Shown here in pieces: positions 24,470-35,590 of a stretch of 64,000 bases of DNA. Under the pieces are notes generated by a model, which worked only from the letters and a program-made list of their open reading frames with translations, was not told the origin of the DNA and ran no database searches. Position numbers and translations under genes: made by a program. How positions within the stretch are numbered: position 1 is the stretch's first letter; every line of letters begins with the position of its first letter. Origin of the DNA: Erodium maritimum (lineage: Eukaryota > Streptophyta > Magnoliopsida > Geraniales > Geraniaceae). The stretch covers positions 20,481,735 to 20,545,734 of the forward strand of contig OY997589.1 in the NCBI GenBank assembly GCA_963921825.1. The letters are read 5' to 3'.

Positions 24470-24955
24470 CATAGGATCCGTAGGGTATGTCTTCATATCC
24501 GTCGGAATGGATTTTCGCCTACGGATGCATCCGTCGGCCTGGTCTCGTCGGGGAACTTTTTGGAAGACGGACAGTTGTGTCCGTCTGTGAGGAGATATCC
24601 TCACCTACGGATAGTATCCGTAGGTAAGGTTGACCACCTTTCCTACGGATAGTATCCGTAGGCCATGTTTTCACTATTCCTACGGGTAGTATCCGTAGGC
24701 TTTGTTTTTATTCTTTGCCTACGAATATGATCCGTAGCTAGGCTTTTGTACTCTTCCTACGGATACCCTGCCTACAGATTGTATCCGTGGCCAAGGGTTT
24801 GTACTATTCCTACGGATAGGTTCCGTAGGCAAGGTTTTATACTCTACCTACGGATAGTATCCGTAGCAAAGGTTTTGTACTCTACCTACGGATACTATCC
24901 GTAGCCAAGGTTGTGTACTCTACCTACGGATAGTATCCGTAGGTGAAGTGTTATT
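24470..24955. repeat. Left subterminal repeat array of CACTA
   Basis: About ten copies of a near-palindrome built on tacggatagtatccgta recur at intervals of about 40-60 bp. Such arrays are the binding sites of TnpA-type proteins in the En/Spm family. Confidence 0.85.
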
Positions 24956-25191
24956 ACCAGAACAAAAAAAAAACATTTGAAATTGCTGCACCCAATCGTG
25001 CATATACCATAAATTGGGTCTGGTACCTGTGCAAACCTGTAAACCGGTATAAATTATTCTACAAACTGCATCCAATCGTGCATAAAATAAAATTGTTCCA
25101 AACCACAACATCGTTAAAAGTCATGTCAATCTATTTATACAAACATATATAAAAGTTTTAAAACTGAATAAAAGTTCGGGGGGAAATGTTA

Positions 25192-26014
25192 CTACTCGGG
25201 GTTTGCTGGTGAAGATGGGGTCGCTGAAGCCGGGGGCGCTGAAGACGGGGTCGTTGTGGAAGGGACGGCAGCTTGCTGGGAGAGAACCATTGCCATCATT
25301 TCCTGAAACCTGGCATCCATATCCTTGCGCTGCTCTTCCATCAGTTTGCGCTGCTCAGCAATCATGGCTTGGCGTTGCTCCTCCAAACGTTGTGCGAACG
25401 CGGCCTCTTGCTGCTCCATGCGGGTCCGCAAATCTTCGAGCTCCTCAGATGAGCTTGTAGACCGCGCACTGGAGCAGTGACCGTCGTGCCTATCCCTCAC
25501 TGTTGGGATGATGACCGCATGACCGAAACCGGGTTGGAATCTACCCTTCTGAGGCTTCTTCACGATTTGCTGCATGATGGGTAGCTCCTCCTCCACAGTC
25601 AACTATGTGAAGACGGTAGGGGATGAATCCTCACACTCGGTCATCCTTGACTCGCTCACCTGCACCCGAGCCGCTTCCACAATGAGTTTGGCTTCTTCCT
25701 AATGAAAAATACAGCAAGAAACCCAGCATTAGACAAATATGTGGTAAAATTGTATGAATTTATGCCATAAAAAACTACCTAATATAAATATAATAATCTG
25801 CTCAAAAATTCAAGAAACTTACCACGCGTTGTACATTGTGCTCGTTCTTGTCATTTTCCTTTGTGTAAGCCTCTATGTAAGCGTCAAGGCTGGGAAGAAG
25901 GGATTTGCGCGCAAGCCAAAGTTCGGCCCGTTTCTTGAATGCCATACTACCCCCGTGGTGAGCGTAGAGGTTCTTTTTCCGATTTGCACTCCCACAATCG
26001 CTCAATAACTGCAA
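25192..26014 (-). pseudogene. CACTA-associated transposase_24-like gene, broken
   Basis: On the minus strand an exon ending at about 25815 (SANRKKNLYAHHGGSMAFKKRAEL...) resembles the plant transposase Ptta/En/Spm family (Pfam Transposase_24). A GT donor there is followed by an AG acceptor near 25700 and a second exon that reads on to 25192. The C-terminal part (ELEDLRTRMEQQEAAFAQR onward) is a glutamine/glutamate-rich coiled coil with a Pro/Ser/Thr tail, typical of this family. One in-frame stop (25603-25605) interrupts the second exon. The protein is thought to be an accessory DNA-binding factor, not the catalytic enzyme. Confidence 0.65.
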
Positions 26015-26439
26015 TTATGTGTTAGAAAAACTCAAACATAAACTGAAAATTATGAAACAAAACTAGTATAGGTTGATATTGAACGGGAACATATTGTATG
26101 TTACTAATAACATGATATAGATAAAGCGCATATCATAACAATAATATTAATAGAATTAAATTGAAAAGGAACAATAAGCTAAAAATGCATATATCATGTA
26201 TGTACACAGCCTTTGTTATAATATTAATGTTTTAGTACTATTATGTTTTCTGTTAAGTAAGGATAACTTGTGTTTAAACTATCATTATATATATATGACT
26301 GTGTTTTAATGTTTTAACGAATGTTTTACTTTTTCTTTACTTTATTAATTAAGTGTTACTTTTTATGAATATTACTTCCGTATGCTTTGAAATAATTATT
26401 TGGGATTAGTTATAATTGTAATTTGTTGTTTGAGTCAGG

Positions 26440-26814
26440 ATGGAACCAAACTTTAATTCGCGACTCGAGCGCAGGTGGCGTCGTCGTGAAAATGCAGGAA
26501 CAGTTGTACTACCTGATCCACAAAGAGCCAACGCTGCAGCTGGCCCAGCGTGGCTGCAACATTATCACCGACTAGTGATGGAAGGACATGAACGCTTCGC
26601 CTATATTCGTCGCCTGATCCGTCAGAAAGGTGATGACCTTCCTCCACTACCTTATGGTGTAGGCCCGCTGCCGAGGCCTCCGTTCTTGGACGAGGTTCAG
26701 GAGAATGACCTTGAAGCTATAGAGGAGCCTGTTTGGTTTAGACGATTTGTTGAATGGATGGAAGATTTGAAGGCAATGCAAGAGCGTGTTATCTCAAATC
26801 TTCTTGCTTCGTAA
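26440..26814 (+). CDS. Unrecognised 124-aa frame inside CACTA
   Basis: An uninterrupted frame starts just after a good acceptor (gtttgagtcag), suggesting an upstream non-coding exon. It is Arg-rich at the N-terminus (RLERRWRRRE), then has mixed helical text with Trp and Pro (GPAWLQHYHRLV, LPPLPYGVGPLPRPPF). I do not recognise a family. It is oriented toward the right terminus and is convergent to nothing else in the element. It may be a second element-encoded protein or a captured host exon. Confidence 0.4.
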   Translation: MEPNFNSRLERRWRRRENAGTVVLPDPQRANAAAGPAWLQHYHRLVMEGHERFAYIRRLIRQKGDDLPPLPYGVGPLPRPPFLDEVQENDLEAIEEPVWFRRFVEWMEDLKAMQERVISNLLAS

Positions 26815-27059
26815 CTCTATCATTATGCGTTTATGTATTTTTTTTGAAAATAACTGATACTCGTTTATGAATTCTGTTGTTTAAGTATTCGGCTGATTAA
26901 TCGGTTATTAAAAAATGTACTTCTACAAAATACATTATCTATTAAATGTTGTTGTGCTCATATACCGCTTGTATAATACAAGTTCATGTATTATGTCGAT
27001 ATTTTTATCTGGATGACTATAAATGATTTCGGAATTAGTTTGTACACTGCTTATATACC

Positions 27060-27450
27060 TCACTTTACCAACGGATACAAGAAGCTTCACTGACAGATAA
27101 CATATCCATGGGTAAGGATTCGCACTGTCTAGACTTCACTGACGGATACGGTATCCGTAGGAAAGGTGATCTCACCTGGCTGACGGATACAGACTACCTT
27201 TTCCACGGACAATATATCCGTTAGCCAGGTGAGATCACCTTTCCTACGGATACCGTATCCGTCAGTGAAGTCTCCACCTGCCTGACGGATACGGGTGACC
27301 ATTTCCACGGATATTTTATCCGTCAGCCAGGTTCAACCACCTCAACTACGGATGTCATATCCGTCAGGCAAGTGATAACCTGGCTGACGGATGTGCCTAT
27401 CCGTGGTTAAGGTTCCAAAACTTTACCTACGGATATTTTCTATTCGTGTG
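27060..27450. repeat. Right subterminal repeat array of CACTA
   Basis: Alternating ctgacggata and tatccgtcag/tatccgtagg motifs. The consensus (CTGACGGATA) differs slightly from the left array (CCTACGGATA), though both share ACGGATA. Confidence 0.8.
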
Positions 27451-27517
27451 CCAAGTCCATTTCTACAGTAGTGTAAGGCTATACAAATCTTTGGTTTTGG
27501 GTGTCTTACACTATGTC

Positions 27518-28736
27518 TTTTTTTATCGGCAAAGCATATTTAAATTAAACATCTCTCAAGGAGGAAGAGGAGTACAAGGAGAGAGTCTAGCTACAGACTC
27601 TTCAACAAAAAAGAATCACAACAACGGCTACCATCCTGGTAGCTATGAATGGGTACGCAGACCCAAATGATGAATGGGTACGCAGACCCTGATGATGAAT
27701 GGGTACGCAGACCCTGATGATGAAAGGGTACGCAGACCCTGAGTGAAGCAATGAAGGGGTACGTAGACCCTAAAACCCCACACTGGGGAAACCTCAGAAA
27801 TGAAATGAATGGGTACGCAGACCCAGAGATGAAAAGGGTACAACGACCCGGAAGAGAAGTGAGTGGGCACGCAGACCCTGAAATAAAAGGGTACGCCGAC
27901 CCTGAAGTGAATGGGTACGCAAACCCTGAAATGAATGGGTACGCAGACCCTGAAGTGAGAAGGGTACGTAGAACCGGTAAAGAAAAAGACGGCTAAAAAA
28001 GGAGACTCACACCCGAATATAGCCACCATGAAGCTCTCAAGGAAGAAAAGGTCAAAACCCGGATTTTCCAAACCATAAGTACAAACGATACTGAATAAAC
28101 CAATCTACTGCCAAAGTAAGAAGAATACCCTATCCCATTAGGACCATCAATCTGTCAGGTAGACTGTAAGACGGTCACTAACAAGTCGATGGCCAACACC
28201 ACAAACGACGGAGACTGTTCTAAAGGGAAATACCCTCAAGAACACACTATACTAAAATCGAGATTGAAGGAGCACTGCTTAATGGCACTAAGGCCAAACT
28301 ACTCGACGAGGGCCAACACCCAGAAACTGACGAAGCCTATCCAACAAAGTGGGAGGAAGCAGGGTAAAACCAACAGATAACGATAATGGCACAATGAGGG
28401 GAACACTAAACTGAAGCAGGAGAAGAGGAATACCAGTGAGCCTCCGCTAACCACCAGGTCCACGACGATCAGCACCCGAGGATGAGGAAACGCGTCCCAC
28501 GACCAGACCTGAGAAGAAAAGATAGGCAACAGAGCGAACCAACAACTGCACCAAGACCAGAGCCACAACGATCCACTCCCTAGAAGATGCAGAAACGTGT
28601 CCCACGACCACCTCTAAAAAAGGTACCTCCGAAGCTACGCTCAACCTGACATGCAAGCAGACGAACCACCAAAAGCAGGAAGAACAGCTCTGCACCGATC
28701 AAGGGCGCAGAACTGGCTCAAGGGCTTTTAGTCATT
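27518..28736 (-). mobile_element. LINE-like 3' region, reverse orientation
   Basis: The minus strand ends ...gctttgccgataaaaaaa at about 27518, a 3' end typical of plant LINEs. Upstream on that strand are a GGGTCTGCGTACCC minisatellite (27648-27975) and a T/C-rich region with long but featureless open frames (for example 142 aa, 28071-27643). No endonuclease or RT motif was found. It directly follows the 44-bp stub of the RRM ORF1, so it probably inserted there. Its 5' end and second target copy were not found and may have been lost at the LTR boundary at 28737. Confidence 0.45.
27648..27975. repeat. Minisatellite of GGGTACGCAGACCC units
   Basis: About twelve to thirteen units of 'gaatgggtacgcagaccctg' spaced about 18-50 bp apart, with variable spacers (atgatgaat, aagtgaat, aaatgaat). 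The core gggtacgcagaccc is itself an imperfect palindrome. Frames across it give repeat peptides such as MNGYADPE on one strand and FRVCVPIH on the other, as expected of repeat translation and not of a gene. Confidence 0.85.
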
Positions 28737-30964
28737 TGATACATCTAGGTATTATTTGAGTTTGGAAGAGAAAAACCAACTCATTTCTTGTGGTGTAGCC
28801 GAAAATTGGAGGAGGAGCAAGGGAGAAGAGCTCCCATGGAGCTTTGAAGAAGAAACAAGGAAAAGGAGGCCACTTGAAGTCTTCCTCTAGCCATCCCTTC
28901 TCAAAATCCTTACCATCTTCTTCATCTCACTCTTCTAGAGGTAATGGAACTCTCTAATCCTTATTTCCCTTCATCTCTTTTCATGGGTTTTGGGTGAAAT
29001 TGCTAGATGTTGTTGGGTTTGAGTAGAAATGGTGGGAGACGTTGTTGATAAGAAGCTTTGTTGTGTTTTTGTGAGAAATCCTTAGTTTGTTGGAGCTTTT
29101 AAGTTGGTTTTGATTTGATGAATCATTAGAAACTTGCTTATTTGTTGATTCCTACCATGGGTAGAGGAGTATTGAAGGATTTGGACTATTTTGGTAGTTG
29201 GAAGGGGTAAAATTTGGGGTTTGAAGGTGGTTTTTCGGAGAAAAGGAGCTGGAGGTTGAAGAAGGGCGAAACTGCCCTGGTGCGCCACGGATCTGTGACG
29301 GATCCCGTGACGGGCGACGTCACGGCTCCGTGAGGGAGTCCGTGACGACACTCGTCACGGCTCCGTGACGGTAACCGTGAGGGTTGGCGTCACGGATCCG
29401 TGACCAAGTCCGTGGCAAACCAGGGTGGGGGTTTCTATGAGGGTTTTTCACCTTGGTTGATCTTGGGTTTTGAGCTGAACTTTGGAAGGGCTTTGGGAGT
29501 CTTACTTGCTGTTAAGAGGAGTCTAATTATTGTTTCTTTGTGTCCAAGACTTTGAGGATCGAGCTAGATGAGCAAAGATCACGCCGGGACCCGAGTGAAG
29601 AACGGAGTGGTGACCACCAGGCTTATCATCAAAGTGTTGAGAGGAAGACCTCGAGGTAGGGAAAGCCTTAACTCCTCGTTTATGATGCTTAGTATGCATG
29701 TTAGGCTAATAAAATTGGAAAGGTCCTAGAAATGCCTATAGGATGCGAATAACTAGAATAATTGTTTTTCTATTTCTAATAACCGGAAGTGTCTAGTGGT
29801 GAATGATTAGGATGCCAATCACTAGTGTAACCGGAAGTATTGCTTTCAATACTTGGGAATTGTTTTACTGGTAGAACGGCCTTGGCAAAGCCCTCAGATT
29901 AGTTGCGTGTTAGGATCACATGCTTGGTTGTTTGGTTGCTTAGTGGATAGGCTAAAGAGTCCAATGGAACTAGTTGAATTGCATATTTGAATGTTCGATT
30001 GAAGGTTTTTATGATTGGTTGATTAAACTCCCGCTTGACTGTTGAATGTATTTGAATGATTTCTTGATTTACTTAAATGGTTGCTTGGAGCATCGAGTAT
30101 GACTGGTTGTACCGAGCGGTGCAATCAGGTGATCGATGCCCCGATGGGTCGTGACTGGTAAGTGAACGGTAAGTTGTGATTGTGGGACTCGTGTGTTTGA
30201 TTATGTGATTCGTGTGCGGTGTATTGTGGTGAAACGGTGATGCGTGAGCTATGTGTGATAGTGGATTGGTGTTCGTTGGGATTGGATTGCTTCGTAGTTC
30301 GGTTTGAGTGTGTTACTCAATTATATTCTGACTATTATTGAATTGTCCAAGTGTATGCTTCCTATGGGAGTAATACCTTGGTTCCCGAGGACATAAAATC
30401 CTTTGGAGACGTTTCTGAGAATCCCGATGATAAGCGCCCCGAAGGGTTGTTTTCGGTCGCCTCAATGATATGCGTCTCCTCTGGATTTGAGGGAAAATCC
30501 GAGAGGACACATCATATGTGGATCGGAGGGTGGTGACTTCATGTGCCATGGCATTGGCTGGATTACCTATTACCCGTGTTTGTTAAGAACTATCTTGTTG
30601 ACTTTACTGTTGATTTTAGTGCGTTTAAAATCCACCTTGTTATGGATTTTCCCTACTGAGCGCAAGCTCACCCCTTCGAGTTTATTGTTGTGTTTACAGG
30701 CTTGATTGAGGAGTAGAGGCTCGGGAGCTTCTTGGTGTGGGTGTTTGTAGAGACTTTGCATTTATTTTATTTCTGTTTGGAACAAACCTTGTGGAGGATT
30801 ATTATTACACCCCTGGAGGATTAGTTATGTTTTAAACTGAATTTTGTGGATTTGAGTTTCTTATTGGAGTTTTTCAGAAACTTATTGTTGAGTTATTGCC
30901 TTTTAAATCATTTATTGCTAGTCATGCCTCGAGTTCGGGCAAGAACCGGATTTGAGGCGTGACA
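28737..30964 (+). mobile_element. Solo LTR-like block, probable Ty3/Tekay type, about 2.2 kb
   Basis: The block starts tgatacatctagg and ends ggcgtgaca, giving TG...CA termini and the length expected of Tekay-class LTRs. An internal cluster at about 29285-29420 repeats cacggatccgtgacg-like palindromes. No internal domains accompany it, so a solo LTR is the simplest reading. The five-base flanks (tcatt and gttga) do not match and the flanking sequences are from different elements, so the left edge may be wrong or one flank rearranged. It is an old fossil. Confidence 0.5.
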
Positions 30965-32821
30965 GTTGAGGAGGAGGAGGTCAGACAAGCGATATTTAGC
31001 ATGCAACCCCTGAAAGCACCGGGGCCAGACGACGTTAACCCGGGCTTTTACCAGAGGTTTTGGCCTATTATTGGGAAGCATGTATGGAAACAAGTCAAGG
31101 AGGTATTCGAATCGGGGGAATTTAATTCCAATCCCTAAGGTACGATCTCCAAGATAGATGGGGGAATTCAGGTCAATAGCGTTTTGCAGTGTCCTTTACA
31201 AGGTGGTAACAAAGGTGATGAGTAGACGAATGTCTGGTTTATTACATGGGGTTATCTCGGAATCTCAGAGTGCCTTTTCGAAAAGTAGACTTATAACTGA
31301 CAATTTAATGATCTTAGGGGAAATTTTACATGCTCAGAAAAACAAGAGACAGGGGAAAGTGGGGAGTATGACCGTTAAAGTCGAATGCAGAAAGCATATG
31401 ACCGAGTTGATTAGAGCTATCTGGAGAGAATTCTCACTTGGATGGGGTTTGATTCTCACTGGGTTCGGCTGATCATGGAGTGTGTGCAGACAGCGAAACT
31501 TTGGGTTGCATCGAAGGGTTGTCGGTTCGGACCGATAACCCCAGGGAGAGGTATCCGGCAGGGGTACCCTTTATCTCCATTCCTCTTCATAATTTGTGCA
31601 GAAGGGTTATCCAAGATGATCGATAATTATGAGTTGAGGGGATTGATTCAGGGGATAAGGGGGTTAGGGCGGCACCCTTAGTTTCTCACTTATTTTTTGC
31701 GGACGACAGTTTCTTTTTTGTCACGACATTGGACGAGGAAGCCCGAAATTGGAAACAGTTGTTGGGCCTGTATGAAAGAGCGTCGAGGCAGAAGGTAAAT
31801 GCTTCTAAATCCTCAATATCGTTTAGTTCGAACATTGTGGAGGATTTACGAAATTGAGTTAGTGGGATTTGTGGCATGTCCACTGCTGAGGCCGAGGGTA
31901 CTTATCTCGGATTACCCATGGTCTTAGGGCAAAGCAGATATAAGGCTCTTCAGTTTATAAAGGAGAGGATTGTGCAGAGAATTTGTAGTTGGGAGGAATT
32001 GATGTTGAGTAAGGCAGGGAACGAGGTCCTTTTGAAATCGGTGATACAAGCTTTTCCTACTTGTACCATGAGCATATACTTATTACTTGAGACATTGATC
32101 AATGAGATTGAGGTGGAGTTGAATAAATATTGGTGGGTGAATGAGGTTCGGACAGGGAAAGGAATCAGATGGCGAAGTTGGAATGGGTTGTGTGACCATA
32201 AACTCAAAGGAGGTATGGGTTTTAAAGTTCTAAATGATTATAATTTGGCCCTGTTAGGCAAGCAGGGTTAGAGATTAATGAACAACCCATGGAGTTTTGT
32301 GGCTCGTATCATGAAGAGTCGGTATTATCCTATGTCTGAGTTTATTCATGCAGTGTCAAGGTTGAATGTTAATCCTATCTGGAACAGTGTTATGGAAACG
32401 AAGGAGGTTGTAGCAAGGGGTATTAGAAGGAGGATTGGCTCAGGGGAGGACACACGGGTCCTGGGGTCGGCGTGGTTACTGTCTAATTCAGGCTTAATAA
32501 AGGAAAGCCACCTCAGGTAGAAAGTTGGTTAGTGAATGATTTGATGGTGGGGGAGAGAGGACTTGGAATGTGGACTTGATTACCAGGACCTTTGAGCCTA
32601 GTGACACATGGGAGATTTTAAGGGTCCCTCTAAGCTCGAGTCTGATGGAGGATGGATGGTATTGGAAAGGAACCCGGAGTGGTCAGTATAGCGTTAAGGA
32701 GGTGTATCGCTCCTTACAGGTTTCGGGTGGGAGGTGGTCTGAAGCGGACAGGGATGTGTTTTGTAAACACCTATGGTCTCATAAATTCCCTCTAAAAATT
32801 GCGCATTTTTTATGACGGGGG
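30965..32821 (+). pseudogene. LINE ORF2 fragment, reverse transcriptase, left part
   Basis: The copy begins abruptly at the LTR edge in the RT N-terminal region (VEEEEVRQAIFSM, KAPGPDDVNP). It continues through SESQSAFSKSRLITDNL, GIRQGYPLSPFLF and the catalytic FFADD box near 31695, then thumb and connection text (YLGLPMVLGQSRYKALQ), and stops in FPLKIAHFL at the hAT insertion. Stops and frame changes occur throughout, so it is dead. The right part resumes at 45219. Confidence 0.85.
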
Positions 32822-33376
32822 TAGGGCTGTGTTCGGTCGGATATCCGACCCGACCCGCACATATTTAGGCCCAACCGTAAATTTGCGGGTCGGATGTCAT
32901 TTCCTTACAACCCACCCATCGAATCATAATTCTGAGTGAAATCCGACCATTCAGATCTAGATCGGATCGGGCCAGGCCCGCGGAGATCCGAAAATGTAAA
33001 AAATAAATGGGCTTTTACATACAAGCCCATATAGAAGCACACAACCTGCTATTTAATTTCAAAAGATACAAACTTAGACATTCACATACTAAATAAAAAC
33101 AATCTTCAGCAAGTCATACAAGTTATCCATAATACATTACAAGTTCATCCTACTAACTAATTTCATGAATTTTTCAATTCATCAAAAAATACACTATCAT
33201 CAAAATGTCATCAACTAGATGACTTCACCACCAAAAAATACCTGACCAGATCCAAAAAATACCTAACTACCCAACACAGAATGTTTTAAGTACAAAATAA
33301 ATATTAAAGCCTTCATTCTTTGTCGAAGTTGAGTGTGGTTCCATCAAAAAAACTTAGCAAAGTACTCATGATGAAG

Positions 33377-35590
33377 CTAATCGACTTCAAACCCTGCACA
33401 GACAACACCAGATTAGAATTAAATCAACAATAACCAAATATCAATAATATTTGATGAGAATACATAAAAACATCAGATTATGATTACTAGAAAGGATACC
33501 AGCTTCATTCTTCTCAAGTTCTTCGTGATCTTCTATATATGTCATCTTACTTGCTGATTTTCTTATCCAATCTTGACAACATATTAATCCTTCCACAGTT
33601 GTTGGTGTCAATGAGCTCCTAAACTTGTTTACTATCCTACCACCAGTAGAAAAAGCTGACTCAGATGACACAGTTGAAATGGGGACTGCTAATATATCCC
33701 TAGCCATAATAGAGAGTATTGGAAACCTAGGGGAATTGCACTTCCACCAATCTAATAGGTTAAACTTAGCCACATCCTTCTCTACCTCTTCGTTTAAATA
33801 TTTGTCCAATTCAGATTTGAGGACACTATCTTGAGAGGTTTTACACCTCTTAAAGGTAGCCCTCAAGCTACTACCTCTAGAAGTGTCTTTCTCAACTAAA
33901 TTGGTAGAGGTTGATTGGGAACTAGTTTCACCTACGCTATTAGGGGAGTGTAATTCAACATACTCATCAAACATTTCATACAATGTATCTTTAACACTCA
34001 AAGACTGATCATAAGCAACATGTTCATCATACATACTATCAGTAGCATACTTCACAACTTGCAACCTATTCCTAGGATCAAAAACAAATGCTATAAAGAT
34101 GAGCACATTCATTTTGGACAGATTTGTCCAATATTTATCAAATTTCGGCTTCATCTTATTAGCCATATCAATCATTTCATAGTCATTTTCAACCATTTGA
34201 CCCTTTTTAATTACTTGTAAAGTGTCATTAATTTCATCCAAAAACATATTAGATGTAACATATGAAGAACCAGACACCCTACAAGTTAACTCATAAAAGT
34301 GCTTGAGAAATGGAAGAAAAGACTTGGCTTTGGACCAATCATCATCACATAACATGCCTAGAAGCTCCTCATGATTTGATCCCTTCCTAAACTGGGTTGA
34401 CATTTCTTTCCTAAATGTCTCATCCTCACTATCATACCTCTCAAAAGCTGCCTCCAATTTAACAGCAGTAGCTAGCATTAGATAGGTCGAATTCCATCTA
34501 TTAGGCATATCAAGGGATAATATGGCTCTAGTGTCTAGTCTACAATCTTTCACACAGGTCTGAAACCTAGACAACCTAGATGGAGAATTTCTTACAAACT
34601 TTATAGCTGCCCGAATTCGATCAATAGAGGGGCTTAACTGCCTAAGGCCATCAGTCACAATAAGGTTAATAATATGGGCAATACACCTCATATGCATTAA
34701 CCTTCCACTCAAAATATTAGTCCCTAGCACGTTGAACTTTCTCACTAAGTGTTGAACAACTGGTTCATTTGCACTTGCATTGTCAACAGTAACATCCATT
34801 ACTTTGTCTATACCCCAATCTCTAAGACAATGTTCAATGGTCATCCCTATATCATCCCCCTTATGACCATGTATTTGACAAAAATTAATGATCTTTTTAT
34901 GCAAGACCCAATTTTCATCTATGAAATGAGCAGTCAAACACATATAATTTATCTGTTGTTTGCTAGTCCATGTGTCTGTGGTCAGGGATACTCTAGGGGA
35001 TTTAGCTCTAAAGAAAATCAACAATTTTTGCTTCTCACTCATGTAAAGGTCTTTGGAATCAGAAGTTACAGTTGTCCTACCATGGATCTTGAATTGAGGG
35101 CAACAAGCTTTCATAAAATCCTGAAATCCCTCACCCTGGACAAACCTAAAAGGCAATTCATCTATAACTACCATCCTAGCTAATGCATCCCTAACAACTG
35201 CTTGTTGAAATTTCCAAGGTACTTCCTTATTACCTAAGGAGGCAACAGCGAACGGTATGGTAGGTTGTGATTTATCTATATTTCTCTCAGGGTTATGTTT
35301 ACAAGCCAAAGAATGAGCCAATTAGGGTCACAAGAATATGTCACAGAGCAATATTTGCAAGTAGCATGTGATTTACCAGCCTTATCTTTAACAGGTTCAT
35401 GAAAATGTTTCCAAGCAGTACTAGTTTGCTTTTTTTTTAAACTAGCAGGTAGGGGTGTAGACATAATACCTGAGGCTGCTGCCTCTTGCTTAACAGCAAG
35501 GGCAGCATCAACTTGTTCTCCTTCAAGAGAACCCCCAACAACAGCAACTTCAGCCCCTCCAACAACACTTCCTCCTTGACTCTCTTCCAT
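33377..35590 (-). pseudogene. hAT transposase (BED finger, RNase H-like, hATC), nearly intact
   Basis: A 5' coding part (35590 to about 35325) contains a BED-type zinc finger start (STAWKHFHE, CKYC). The long part (35321-33500, over 600 aa) holds the DDE/RNase H-like core (SLTTDTWTS, DVTVDNASANE) and the hATC dimerisation region (DILAVPISTVSSESAFSTGGR). A GT donor at 33499 and an AG acceptor at 33394 lead to a last exon, 33393-33377, encoding GFEVD and stop. The finger and the body are in different frames near 35325, and the residues normally between the Cys and His pairs are missing there, so one small deletion seems to have broken the gene. An intron acceptor lies just upstream of the start (tttatag, about 35603). 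Confidence 0.85.

Larger units (their letters stand above)
24441..27473. mobile_element. CACTA (En/Spm) transposon, 3.0 kb, non-autonomous
   Basis: The ends read cactactgctgaaaggggc and, reversed, cactactgtagaaatggact. They are flanked by the 3-bp duplication taa (24438-24440 and 27474-27476). Both subterminal zones are packed with short inverted motifs of the CCTACGGATA...TATCCGTAGG kind. Inside is a decayed accessory transposase-type gene (25192-26014, minus) and a separate 124-aa frame (26440-26814, plus). No DDE TNP2-type transposase is present, so it would depend on another copy. Confidence 0.92.

Noticed and set aside
24470-24955. Regularly spaced short palindromes, at first sight like a CRISPR array
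   Set aside because: The sequence is plant nuclear DNA and the repeats are the subterminal sites of a CACTA element with matched ends and a 3-bp duplication.
27648-27975. Repeat-coded peptides (MNGYADPE and FRVCVPIH series)
   Set aside because: Frames are open on both strands because the minisatellite unit lacks stops; spacers vary without regard to frame.
34749-35183. 144-aa plus-strand frame within the hAT region
   Set aside because: Antisense to the transposase core, which has a clear protein match in the other orientation.
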